DNA of 48,621 nucleotides from CAWACC01 sp964390695 (GTDB lineage Bacteria > Chlamydiota > Chlamydiia > Chlamydiales > Parachlamydiaceae): positions 1 through 48,621 of the forward strand of contig CAYMKI010000006.1 in assembly GCA_964390695.1 (NCBI GenBank), written 5' to 3'. A program made the translations under genes and the position numbers. The notes under the pieces were generated by a model that saw only the letters and a program-made list of their open reading frames with translations, ran no database searches and was not told where the DNA came from. How positions within the stretch are numbered: the stretch's first letter is position 1; every line of letters starts with the position of its first letter. This document shows positions 28,988 to 38,329 of this stretch, one piece after another.

Positions 28988-29335
28988 ATGTCACAGTTTA
29001 TAGAAATCCATTGGACCAGCGGAAGCATCGACGAAGCGCGAAAAATATCTAGATACCTAGTCCAAGAAAGATTAGTCGCCTGCGCCCAAATTACCCCTTG
29101 GATAGAGTCCATTTACCTATGGAACAACCAAATGGAAACTTCGCAAGAAAGCAAAATCGTCTTCAAGACCCGGCTTGAAAATTATGAAAAGATCAAAGAA
29201 ATCATTCAAAAGAATTGCCGCTACCAAGTTCCTGAAATCTTGTATTTTGCTATCGACGGCGGCAATCAGGAATACTTAGACTGGATGACTGAAAGCACGC
29301 CCAGCGGATTTCACACCTACTCCGAAACACCTTAA
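28988..29335 (+). CDS. cutA: CutA-family protein
   Basis: CutA proteins are small, very stable trimers linked to divalent-cation tolerance; their real role is unsettled. The 115 residues show the family stretches ARKISRYLVQERLVACAQI, the SIYLW strand and YQVPEILYFAIDGGNQEYL-type C-terminus (read in part). The start has AGGAG 7 nt upstream. It is the first plus-strand gene of the accessory block and seems unrelated to its neighbours. Confidence 0.95.
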   Translation: MSQFIEIHWTSGSIDEARKISRYLVQERLVACAQITPWIESIYLWNNQMETSQESKIVFKTRLENYEKIKEIIQKNCRYQVPEILYFAIDGGNQEYLDWMTESTPSGFHTYSETP

Positions 29336-29459
29336 TCTCCCTTTTAGCTTTGTTCCGTATTCTCTGATAGACTAAAGACTTTAAGCATCTAACTGTCCAT
29401 GTCTAATTGATAAAACATATATAAACTTACCCTTACTTTAACCCTAAATTCAACATATT

Positions 29460-32400
29460 ATGATTCCCAATTTCTCTTCTCCTGGAGTTTACATAGAAAG
29501 CTCCCCTAGAAACACCTCCGATTTGCAAGGTGAAGAAGAGAGGCAAAAAACCGTAGCTCTTTCCAGAGACTTACTTCTCAGAGGTGGCATGCAGGAGCTC
29601 AAAAATGCCATCTGCAACAAAACCTTTAACGTTAAAAGCATCGCGCTCATAGTAGATTCACATATTCCTTCAGCCACAAAACTACAAATTATCAACCGTT
29701 TGATCCGCTGTTTCAACGACATTACAGATGCCACTAGAGTTTCTATGATCATGGATTTTCTAAACCATGCACCCTTAAATCTAAAATATACCCTAGGCAC
29801 AAAATCCGATTTGATACACGTCAATGCCGATGAATTGGAGGAAATTTTTACTTCGGTATCCTTTAAAAAGCCCTTCAGCCTCATCGAATACCTCCATCTA
29901 ACTCCTAAAATGCTCTTAAATGCCTTCCATCGGGCACTTCAAGTCAGTCCCGGCACATTTCCGCTCTACCTGAAACAAAACGATATGAGAATAGAAGGCG
30001 AACAGTTCCAGCTAGCCTTCGCCAAACTCCTGGTCCACTATCAAGATTTTTTCAATCACTTATATAATTTGTTAGAATTAATCGCCTATCAAGATCAGCT
30101 CTCCGAAAAGTCTCTGCAAAACATTGCAGAGGAAATACTTAAGGCAGAATCGTCTCAGGGCTTCGAAAGTTTCTTGACAGATGTCGTTGAAAACCACAAA
30201 TTTTTTGGCTCCCAAGCATTTTTTCTCCATCTTCTCAAATATCTTACTGAACAACGCTGTGAGTTGATCCCCTCTTTAGTAACATCTATATTATTCAAGC
30301 TGCATTTAAATAACGTAAGTGAAAACTCCACGGCCGACTATTTCAGCCAAATCAACAAACTGCTGGACGATGGCGATAAAATATCAACTATAAAAGCTCT
30401 ATTAAACAAACCCAAGATATCACCAGCAAGTGACGTATTTCAAGTATGCCAATTTTCACGCCTAGTGTTAGCCCTGATCAGCCGGTTTACCTATGTCGAA
30501 AAAGAACATTTAAAAGAGGCTCTACAGTTAGTATACCAGATCATGCCCCTTGAACTTATAAAATATATTAAAAAATTTAATGTACTTTATGAGGACATCA
30601 AACTCGAAATAGCTTTAAAGGCAGCAAAAGATTTTCCCATTCTACTCTGCTGCGAATTAGATAATTTTGAATTCAAAGATCCCGATTCCCTTAAGCAGAT
30701 GGGCGTTGTCATCTACCGCCGCGATCAACTCTTAGGTCTCTCTTACGCCCAAAAATTTCACATCTCTTCACAGGAAGAATATGAAAAAAATGAACTTAGC
30801 TTCCTCATGACGCAGTCCAAAGACTCCCTGGAAATAGCTTTGCAGGAGAAATACTATGAAATCCACTCTGCTGAACTGCTGGAATTGATCGGAAGAGAAC
30901 TCATAAAAAAATATATTGACCTATCTCAAGACTATGAGATCCACTGGGCAGCGCGATTTTTAGAAAAGGCTGCTAAAATTCATCAGAGCATAGGATTCTA
31001 CGAAAAATCTTCAGCTCTTCGCTGCGAGCTCGCGGAAATGCCCCTGATCTGCACTACCAATCAGCTTCTCAACCTGTCCGAGCTGAAGCAAAAATCATTT
31101 ATCCTTAAAAGTCCTCAAGGCCTGCTTAACTTTGGCGCTGCTTTTCAATTTATGGGATCTAACAGTTTGAAAGGCGCCTGCTTTCATATTAGAGATATTC
31201 TCTTCGACCATCATCCTTACCGTGAAATCTCCTTTAAGCTATCCTACTGGGCAGCAAATCAGGTCAAAGACAACTTAAACGCATTAACCAAAGCCCCACC
31301 TCCCTTCTCCTTAAAATTCACCATCTCTCGTGAACCTTATCTCTATTATGCCGGAGAGGGAAATGCATACACCAGCGATCCCTGTAAAGCAATCCACGCA
31401 GGCACAGCCTTAACTGTCGATTTGGAAGGATTGGCTAAAATCCAGATAGGCGACTCCAAAGAATGGGCTTCCATGCTCAATGCGGTACGCATTTGGATGG
31501 CTCCAAATGCCTCAGCCAAAGACATCCAAAAAGTCGTATCTATCATGGGCTTGGCAGAAATAGTCACCCAAGCCACTTCAGGAGACGTAGAAAGGATCAT
31601 CTCAAACACATTGGTACGCTTTATCGCTCCAGCTTTTGCAGCTTCGTATGACCATACCGCTACCTACCACGAAGAACCCCTTTCAAAATTGACCCATAAA
31701 TTACCCTCAAAACAATCCCGGATCAAGTTGCAAAAATATCTAAAGCAAATCAAAACACATACCGTATGCGGAGATAAACGCATGGCTTTGCGCTACTTGA
31801 CCGACAAAGCCGAGCTATGGAAAGGAGCTGGCTTTTATACTCAATGCAAAGGCGATATCACAGATGTCGCAGCACGCCTGGCTTCGCTATTCAGTACAGG
31901 CTTTATATCAACGCAGAAACGCTTTGAAATGGGCCTAACACATCTCAAGGGAGATAGTCCTCATAAAGATCTACAATGCAATAGCGCCGACGGCATTTTT
32001 TTTCGGCTCCTGACCGCCAACGCGCTGAACAAAAATATTGGCATCGGCAACATCAAGGCCAATATCCAAATCTATGCCAAGCTCAAAGCTATCCAACTGA
32101 TGCCCTATTTTTACACAGAAGATCGTTACGGTACCCGCTTGCGCTCCGAAGTTTATAAAAACCGGCCGGACTTTAAATCTTTCTTTACACTTCAGCAAAA
32201 CAATCTTCATAACCATAACAATGAAGTCATTTTTAAACACAGACTACCCCCAAAATATCTGTGCGCCATCACCTATCAAGACCCTAGAAAAGTCATCGTC
32301 GAAGCTATCGAGAGCCTAGGTCGCATCCAAATGTTTGATCCCGGCATGACCATGCAAGATAAAGCCGAAAAGGTATCTCAATTATACTTCTCCCCAAACC

Positions 32401-33791
32401 CAGAGGACAAAAAACAGCTTATCGAAAGCCTGAAATGCCATCTATTGGATACAGATGACGAAACCTACCAGATCCATAAAAACTACCCTCAAAGCTTAGC
32501 CACACATTGGATGATAGATCCCCGGCCTGCGATCGAAAGCGCTTTGAAATCTGCAGGGATTAATCCCGGCGACATCCCCGTGATTGAAACCGAGGTGTTC
32601 CTGCCCGAGGTTTTAACCGCCTGCCATCAACCCCTTCACATCAACGTGCGCAAGCTGGCTTTGCGGCCGCACAGCTGCACGCAAGCGTCATGCCATATAC
32701 GCAACGACTACCACGACTTAATCAAAGCCATTAGGACACACCTTAAAACCTTCCCTCCACAAAAACTGATGGAGCTTCTCTCTCCCGACATATTAAAACG
32801 CATCGCAAAACTCAAAGCATTTTGCCAACAACACCTGAAAGATATCTCCTATAGTGGCCAAGACTCCTTAAATCGCGAACTGCTCACCCACCATCAGGAC
32901 GGAGGCTTGCACGATGCCTCTCTCATCACAGCTTTATATGCTTTGGAACAATTGCAATGTCGAGAACCTATCTCTAAGCCAAAATATCTCCAATACCAAG
33001 ACTTGACTTTTACTGCACAGATCGGGCCCGGCAAAACGGCAGAACGAAAAATCACCGATTGCCTCTACTATGGACTCAAAGACAATTCCACAATCATCCT
33101 TGAGAGGCTTCCTAACAATCAAGCCTTAGGAAAGGTCCTCTCTTTTAATCCCAAGCACGGTAAAATCAAATATCTCAGAGAATACATCCGCAGAACGAAA
33201 ATCCACGAAACCTTTTTGCCTATATATAAAGCCATTGAAAAAGCCTATGAATCGATCATGGAATCACCTCTTCCTGCTCATCAACCCAACAATAGCCTTT
33301 TTGAACAACCCTACGATATAGCCAAATGGAAAGACACCTATCCTGCCTTATTCATGCAGCTGTTCGAAAAGATCCAATCTTTAGACGAACATACCCTCTT
33401 GAAATTACAAGCCAGCCACCACACACCTCAAAAGCTTAAACAGCAGGTATTGGAGGGATTTTCACAGCTGATGAAGTACGAAGACAAACAGCCTCACCTA
33501 ATGTCTCTCGAAGAGATTATCAGCTATATCGCCGAATGCGATTTTTTACTCGACCAAAAGATCAGCCATCTGTTCTGCGATCGCCTGCACCTGCTCGCTG
33601 CCCTCAAGGCCGATGATAGTTATTCCATAACCACTCAATCGGGTAATGTCCCTATCCGCGAGATGATTAAAACTCTCATCATAAGCTTCAGCCAGGGTGT
33701 CACCGAAGCCAATGCCATTGCAGCGGAACAATTTTACTTACGCCTTCTCCAAATACATGATAGTATCGAGCGGTGTACGTGTAATGAATAG
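29460..33791 (+). CDS. Orphan 1443-residue protein
   Basis: I do not recognise this protein. It has no signal peptide or membrane segment and looks mainly alpha-helical over residues 1-600. A mixed middle region (about 600-970) contains conserved-looking motifs such as PYLYYAGEGNAYTSDP (about 625), SYDHTATYHEEP (about 735) and NEVIFKHRLPPKYL (about 920). A helical C-terminus follows. The NEVIF...PPKY motif faintly recalls the EVL-type motif of some ADP-ribosyltransferases, which is speculation. Size, lack of a family and position beside F-box genes suggest an accessory, possibly host-directed protein. No ribosome site is seen at the ATG. Confidence 0.75.
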   Translation: MIPNFSSPGVYIESSPRNTSDLQGEEERQKTVALSRDLLLRGGMQELKNAICNKTFNVKSIALIVDSHIPSATKLQIINRLIRCFNDITDATRVSMIMDFLNHAPLNLKYTLGTKSDLIHVNADELEEIFTSVSFKKPFSLIEYLHLTPKMLLNAFHRALQVSPGTFPLYLKQNDMRIEGEQFQLAFAKLLVHYQDFFNHLYNLLELIAYQDQLSEKSLQNIAEEILKAESSQGFESFLTDVVENHKFFGSQAFFLHLLKYLTEQRCELIPSLVTSILFKLHLNNVSENSTADYFSQINKLLDDGDKISTIKALLNKPKISPASDVFQVCQFSRLVLALISRFTYVEKEHLKEALQLVYQIMPLELIKYIKKFNVLYEDIKLEIALKAAKDFPILLCCELDNFEFKDPDSLKQMGVVIYRRDQLLGLSYAQKFHISSQEEYEKNELSFLMTQSKDSLEIALQEKYYEIHSAELLELIGRELIKKYIDLSQDYEIHWAARFLEKAAKIHQSIGFYEKSSALRCELAEMPLICTTNQLLNLSELKQKSFILKSPQGLLNFGAAFQFMGSNSLKGACFHIRDILFDHHPYREISFKLSYWAANQVKDNLNALTKAPPPFSLKFTISREPYLYYAGEGNAYTSDPCKAIHAGTALTVDLEGLAKIQIGDSKEWASMLNAVRIWMAPNASAKDIQKVVSIMGLAEIVTQATSGDVERIISNTLVRFIAPAFAASYDHTATYHEEPLSKLTHKLPSKQSRIKLQKYLKQIKTHTVCGDKRMALRYLTDKAELWKGAGFYTQCKGDITDVAARLASLFSTGFISTQKRFEMGLTHLKGDSPHKDLQCNSADGIFFRLLTANALNKNIGIGNIKANIQIYAKLKAIQLMPYFYTEDRYGTRLRSEVYKNRPDFKSFFTLQQNNLHNHNNEVIFKHRLPPKYLCAITYQDPRKVIVEAIESLGRIQMFDPGMTMQDKAEKVSQLYFSPNPEDKKQLIESLKCHLLDTDDETYQIHKNYPQSLATHWMIDPRPAIESALKSAGINPGDIPVIETEVFLPEVLTACHQPLHINVRKLALRPHSCTQASCHIRNDYHDLIKAIRTHLKTFPPQKLMELLSPDILKRIAKLKAFCQQHLKDISYSGQDSLNRELLTHHQDGGLHDASLITALYALEQLQCREPISKPKYLQYQDLTFTAQIGPGKTAERKITDCLYYGLKDNSTIILERLPNNQALGKVLSFNPKHGKIKYLREYIRRTKIHETFLPIYKAIEKAYESIMESPLPAHQPNNSLFEQPYDIAKWKDTYPALFMQLFEKIQSLDEHTLLKLQASHHTPQKLKQQVLEGFSQLMKYEDKQPHLMSLEEIISYIAECDFLLDQKISHLFCDRLHLLAALKADDSYSITTQSGNVPIREMIKTLIISFSQGVTEANAIAAEQFYLRLLQIHDSIERCTCNE

Positions 33792-33884
33792 TTAAAAAAT
33801 ATTTATCCTTTGATTTAATTACTTTATTTGATAGGATTAGCTCCTATTAATTCAAGTTATAAAAAGGAAATAAAAAGAAACAGT

Positions 33885-34682
33885 ATGCTATGTACAATTC
33901 CACATACACCGATATTTAATAATAGCAATTCTTCCTATAATTACAAGAGCATAGGGTTATGGGGCGTCTTGCCAGACGAATTGATCCTAAAGATTTTTTC
34001 CTTTTGTGCCATTAAGGATATTACGTCATTAAATAGTGTGAGCAAAGCCTACGCAGACTTAGCTAACCAAGCATTCGTCTGGAAGTCTGTAGCAGTCAAA
34101 TTAGACCTGACCGATGATATACAAACAGCCGCTTCATGCGGCCGGTGTATCAAAGACCTCTGCATTCAAACCTTATCCTGCACAAAAATCGGACATAAAA
34201 AACTAGGCAAAGTCTCTGATCTGAAATTAGCTCCCAGAAATCCCGGCTTTGTACAGCGCCTGCAAGACTACAAGCTGCAGGGGTTTCATCTTTTGCCGGC
34301 ATCATCTGCCCAACAGCTTATGGAGCTCTCCGATACGATAGCTTTGATAAAGTCCCAGCACTTTCAACAGCTAGACCCACAGATGCTCCAATCCCTCCAC
34401 CACATAGCCCAGCAAAAAGTCGGCACCTGCAGCTTTGACATCCTCAATTACACCGATTATGCCGTCAACTTGAATGATAAGCGCATCCTACAAGTGAACG
34501 CTAAAGCGACCAACATAACCTTTACGGCGGATGACTGCCAGCTCATCGTCTTTATTTCCCAGAATATCTTGCATGTGCTGCACAAAGACAAAGGTAAAAG
34601 TCAGTGCATAGACCTGAAATGCCGCTTGCATGCTCTCAAAGACTTGGAAGCTAAAGACATGCTCGACGATTTTTATGGGTAA
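33885..34682 (+). CDS. F-box-like protein with shared C-terminal module
   Basis: A 265-residue protein. Residues 27-70 match an F-box: LPDELILKIFSFCAIKDITS, then SLNSVSKAY and VWKSVA. F-box proteins link substrates to SKP1-cullin ubiquitin ligases in eukaryotes. Bacteria lack SCF complexes, so this is a candidate secreted mimic. Residues about 85-260 form a module clearly paralogous to the C-terminus of the next gene, with shared blocks LCIQ(T/A)LS, KLGK, LKLAP, AQQLM and HHIA.QK. I chose ATG 33885; a TTG at 33828 would add 19 residues. The next gene begins 56 bp later, so they probably form one unit. Confidence 0.8.
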   Translation: MLCTIPHTPIFNNSNSSYNYKSIGLWGVLPDELILKIFSFCAIKDITSLNSVSKAYADLANQAFVWKSVAVKLDLTDDIQTAASCGRCIKDLCIQTLSCTKIGHKKLGKVSDLKLAPRNPGFVQRLQDYKLQGFHLLPASSAQQLMELSDTIALIKSQHFQQLDPQMLQSLHHIAQQKVGTCSFDILNYTDYAVNLNDKRILQVNAKATNITFTADDCQLIVFISQNILHVLHKDKGKSQCIDLKCRLHALKDLEAKDMLDDFYG

Positions 34683-34738
34683 CTATCAGAGTTTATTATA
34701 TTAAACCGTAACAACATATTAATAACAGGAGTCATTTT

Positions 34739-37405
34739 ATGAACACAACCAACAAAGTCAAATACTCTAACTTTGAAGACTTGTACAAAGAGCTAAATAC
34801 TCTTAATCATCTCCCCAAAAACTCCTGGATCGAAAGGGTCAATACGCTCGGCATTAAACAACTCCTAAATTCCAATAAATCTTTACTCATATCCAATCCT
34901 GATAAATCCTTAGAGCAATTATACCAACTGAAAACACGCCTTAAAAAGATACCTTCTCAAAATAATGACTCTCAATCTGCTAACCTCAAAACGCTACATG
35001 ATCTGATAGAAATCCTAGCCAACTTGTCCGAAGACGAAGAATCCGCTCCCCTGCTTGATATCGATACAGTATGCAAGGAATTAGAAAGATTAAGAAAATT
35101 GCCAAAGGAGCAGTGGCATGAACACATTAACAATTTGTACATCAAACAACTTATCAATAAAAATCTCAACATACTTTTAGATCATGGACAAAAAGCCCTG
35201 CCCAAATTGTCTCAAATTTTAAGCCGCCTGACTAAAGAACCTTCCCCGAATAAAGAGGAACAAGACAAAGTCTTGCACACCATATCCCGGGCTATCGATC
35301 TTACCTCTCATGAAACGGATGATGAAGATGCACAAGAGGAATCTTCAAGCGATTCATCGAATTATGTGTCCTCTGTACCTACGACTACAGCAGCTCCTAG
35401 TACTCAGACTACAATATCTTCCTTTACAACATCTCAAAATATTTCCTCACCCTCATACATGGAAACACCTAAAGAAATTCTCCCCCTCAAAATACCCACT
35501 CGTCCAGAACCGCTGAAAGGTACACCTAAAGAGGCCGTGGAATATGCCATCAAAAATCAACTTGAATACGTCGACCTCACCCCTTGCGAGCAAATCAATG
35601 AATTAAACGATCTGTGTGAACGTGACTTGGAGCGCCTTTTTAATGAAAATCCAAATATGAAGGCTCTGTGGCTTGTTGAATGTCCAAATATCTCTATGCT
35701 TCCCATAAATAATAGGGGCTATGCTCTCAAAGCTCTTTATTGTCACCATATGCCTAATTTAAAATATATCCCATACAACTGTTATCCTCGTTTGGAAATT
35801 CTGGATATAAACTGGTGTCAGAATGTAGCTCAACTCCCTCCCCCAAGCGGATTCTTAAGAGCTCTCTCCATAGAGGGATGCATTCAATTCGATATCGACC
35901 TATCCAGTAAACACATGCGACAGATGTATCCCAATCTATCTCAATATAACCAACGGGACACAAACAATCCCGGCCTACACCTAACACCTGCTGAAATAGA
36001 TTTACAGGAAGAAATTACAAACTATTGCAAAAACTTTGAGCTGGATCCAAACAAATCCTATACCTCTGAAGAGGCATGGATCGAAGAGATGGAACTTGGA
36101 GTGGAAGAAATTAAACAAAAATGGAAAACTCGCTTTGAATTATATGAAAATAAACAGTTAAAAGAAGCAAAAATCGAAGACCATAAGCGCCTTCGTAAAA
36201 GATACTTTACGAGATCTGCAGATGAAGAACTCGATTTAAAAGCTAAAGCTGAAGGACGTCCCAAGTATTGGAGAAAAATAGACTTCGTCGCCCAGATCAT
36301 TGAATCAATCCCATCCCATCAGATTCAATTCCTTGAAAAAACCTATGCATCCCAACCGGAACGCATGTATGATGCTATGATAGATTTGTGGAAGAGGACG
36401 AAACCTCTAGAGGTAGAAACGTGGACGGATGAACTAGCCAAGATATATCCAAAACAACAAAGAAAGGCTGTGCAAAATACAGAACCTCTTAGAATACCTT
36501 CCAGGCTTTCAAAAACGGTAGTCAAAACGTATAATGGCATGGAGATCGTCGCAAAATACTATCATAAAACTCCGCCTATACCGGATGCAGTTAAAGAGGA
36601 CCTAAAAGCAATTCAGGCTTTAGAAAATCCAAAAACACCGCTTATAATTGACAACAAACCTTTAAATAATAAAAGAGCCATCAAAACTCGGGAAGCCTTG
36701 CTGCTAGAATCGCTCCTAAAACTTAGTTCTTTTTGCGACTTTAGAGAGATCATCAGATTGAGTGCTGTAAGCAAAACCTTTGCCCAATTGACTAAACAAG
36801 ATTCCGTCTGGAGGATGATAGCCACAAAATATAACCTGTCCGATGCTGCTAATGCAAAGGACGGCACGATTCAAAAGCTCTGTATTCAAGCCCTCTCTTA
36901 CATGCAAATTGGCAATGCGAAGCTTGGCAAATTAACTAACCTCAAATTAGCCCCAAAATTACCTGCTTTTGAAAACGAGCTACAAGGATACAAGCCTGAG
37001 AATTTTAAATTACTCTCAGCAACGGAAGCTCAGCAGCTTATGTATAACAAAAATACGGTAGCCTTTATGCAGTCCAAAGCTGTGCAAGAGCTATTTGCCC
37101 CTAAAGCTCAGGCCATCCACCATATAGCTCACCAGAAAAAGGGCCTATGGACTATTGACATACTTAATTTTACCCCTTATGTCCTTAGCTTGAATGAAAT
37201 TCGCAACCTGCATATTAATGGTAAACCCACGAACGTCATCATTGCAGGTTATCATGCCCAACTGATGGCCGTTATTTCCAACACGTTGTTTCATGTGCTC
37301 ATCAAGACTAAAGGTAAAAACGAATACATGCACTTTAAGCTCATTTCGTATGAACTTGATAACTTAAAAAATGCGCAAACGATCAGGCTCATCCAGCATA
37401 ACTAG
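34739..37405 (+). CDS. Multi-domain F-box/leucine-rich-repeat-like protein
   Basis: An 888-residue protein with five parts. Residues 9-180 contain two copies of a helical unit of about 97 residues (LPKNSW...LGIKQLLN and LPKEQW...LYIKQLIN). A Ser/Thr-rich linker spans about 200-245. A leucine-rich-repeat-like stretch spans about 300-385 (NPNMKALWLVECPNISMLP and similar). A charged helical region spans about 400-640. A degenerate F-box (about 651-700, SFCDFREIIRLSAVSKTFAQ) then leads into the module shared with the preceding gene (700-885). LRR plus F-box is a typical eukaryotic substrate-receptor layout. AGGAG lies 8 nt before the ATG. It converges with ftsQ, leaving only 14 bp. Confidence 0.85.
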   Translation: MNTTNKVKYSNFEDLYKELNTLNHLPKNSWIERVNTLGIKQLLNSNKSLLISNPDKSLEQLYQLKTRLKKIPSQNNDSQSANLKTLHDLIEILANLSEDEESAPLLDIDTVCKELERLRKLPKEQWHEHINNLYIKQLINKNLNILLDHGQKALPKLSQILSRLTKEPSPNKEEQDKVLHTISRAIDLTSHETDDEDAQEESSSDSSNYVSSVPTTTAAPSTQTTISSFTTSQNISSPSYMETPKEILPLKIPTRPEPLKGTPKEAVEYAIKNQLEYVDLTPCEQINELNDLCERDLERLFNENPNMKALWLVECPNISMLPINNRGYALKALYCHHMPNLKYIPYNCYPRLEILDINWCQNVAQLPPPSGFLRALSIEGCIQFDIDLSSKHMRQMYPNLSQYNQRDTNNPGLHLTPAEIDLQEEITNYCKNFELDPNKSYTSEEAWIEEMELGVEEIKQKWKTRFELYENKQLKEAKIEDHKRLRKRYFTRSADEELDLKAKAEGRPKYWRKIDFVAQIIESIPSHQIQFLEKTYASQPERMYDAMIDLWKRTKPLEVETWTDELAKIYPKQQRKAVQNTEPLRIPSRLSKTVVKTYNGMEIVAKYYHKTPPIPDAVKEDLKAIQALENPKTPLIIDNKPLNNKRAIKTREALLLESLLKLSSFCDFREIIRLSAVSKTFAQLTKQDSVWRMIATKYNLSDAANAKDGTIQKLCIQALSYMQIGNAKLGKLTNLKLAPKLPAFENELQGYKPENFKLLSATEAQQLMYNKNTVAFMQSKAVQELFAPKAQAIHHIAHQKKGLWTIDILNFTPYVLSLNEIRNLHINGKPTNVIIAGYHAQLMAVISNTLFHVLIKTKGKNEYMHFKLISYELDNLKNAQTIRLIQHN

Positions 37406-37419
37406 GGTTGGATTGTGTC

Positions 37420-38307
37420 TCAATGGATGTAGGCTAGGTCGGGCAAGCGCAGGTCGATGACAGACCAAGATACCGGCGGCTGAGGAACAGGCCGGGCTTT
37501 TAAAAGGCTGCGCCTGAGCAGAATAAAATTGGCCAATTCCTGTGAGTATCTTTCTGTACTTAACCTCAAAGCATACGTATGACCCCTACCTGTGTCGTTT
37601 GCTTGACGGCTGCCATGGTCTTCCAAAACGACAATAATCTCGCGTTGGCCAAAGCTCAAAGCAAAAGCTTTGGAGGCATCAATCTTTATGACCGTCAATT
37701 CAGAGGTTTTGGCATACTGCTTCAACAATTTATAAATCTTGAAAGCCATGTCAATGCGGCAGCCATGTAGAGACTGTCCCCATGCGGCAGCGCCTTTTTC
37801 CAGTCCGGACAACCCCTCCTCGACATCGGAAATGCCTATGGTGATTTTGGGAAGGCGCTGCGGTGTAAAAAAAGGTTTGTATGGAAATAAATACCCTTGA
37901 GAGTCTATAGCCGTATTTTTGACATCGTCTAAAAAGGCAATGGGCTCACGGGTTTCGTATTCAATATACAAGGTATTCGGCGGAATCTTTTTTATCTCCG
38001 CCTGCTTGACCAAAGGGCTGGCCAACAGTTTCCTGTTGGCCTCTTTTAGATCGTAGCGATAGATATTCTGCGGCTTGTCCACCGATAACTCCAGATACTC
38101 AGCAAAATAACCCGTTTTCAGAATTTGCCCTTTCATGCACACTTGAGCAATAGCCGTGATATGAAAGCGCGGGTCGACGAACCTCTCTTCCCGCACTTTT
38201 TTAAAAAAATAATACCCTCCCCATCCCAAGCTTAAGGACACACATACAGATGCGCATATAATAGCCAAGGCCTTGCCTAAAGGAATTTTGGGCGTAGTGG
38301 GGTCCAT
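37420..38307 (-). CDS. ftsQ: FtsQ-like cell division protein
   Basis: FtsQ links early and late divisome proteins at the inner membrane. The 295 residues have a short cytosolic N-terminus, one membrane helix (about 13-35) and a POTRA-like region (about 43-115) with YDLKEANRKLLASPLVKQAE and IEYETREPIAFLDD. Overall similarity is weak but the layout and its position right after murC-ddl (22 bp) are decisive, as murC-ddl-ftsQ is a standard order. It is the last gene of the cluster. Confidence 0.85.
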   Translation of the reverse strand: MDPTTPKIPLGKALAIICASVCVSLSLGWGGYYFFKKVREERFVDPRFHITAIAQVCMKGQILKTGYFAEYLELSVDKPQNIYRYDLKEANRKLLASPLVKQAEIKKIPPNTLYIEYETREPIAFLDDVKNTAIDSQGYLFPYKPFFTPQRLPKITIGISDVEEGLSGLEKGAAAWGQSLHGCRIDMAFKIYKLLKQYAKTSELTVIKIDASKAFALSFGQREIIVVLEDHGSRQANDTGRGHTYALRLSTERYSQELANFILLRRSLLKARPVPQPPVSWSVIDLRLPDLAYIH

Positions 38308-38329
38308 ATATCTTATCTATTGCTATATA

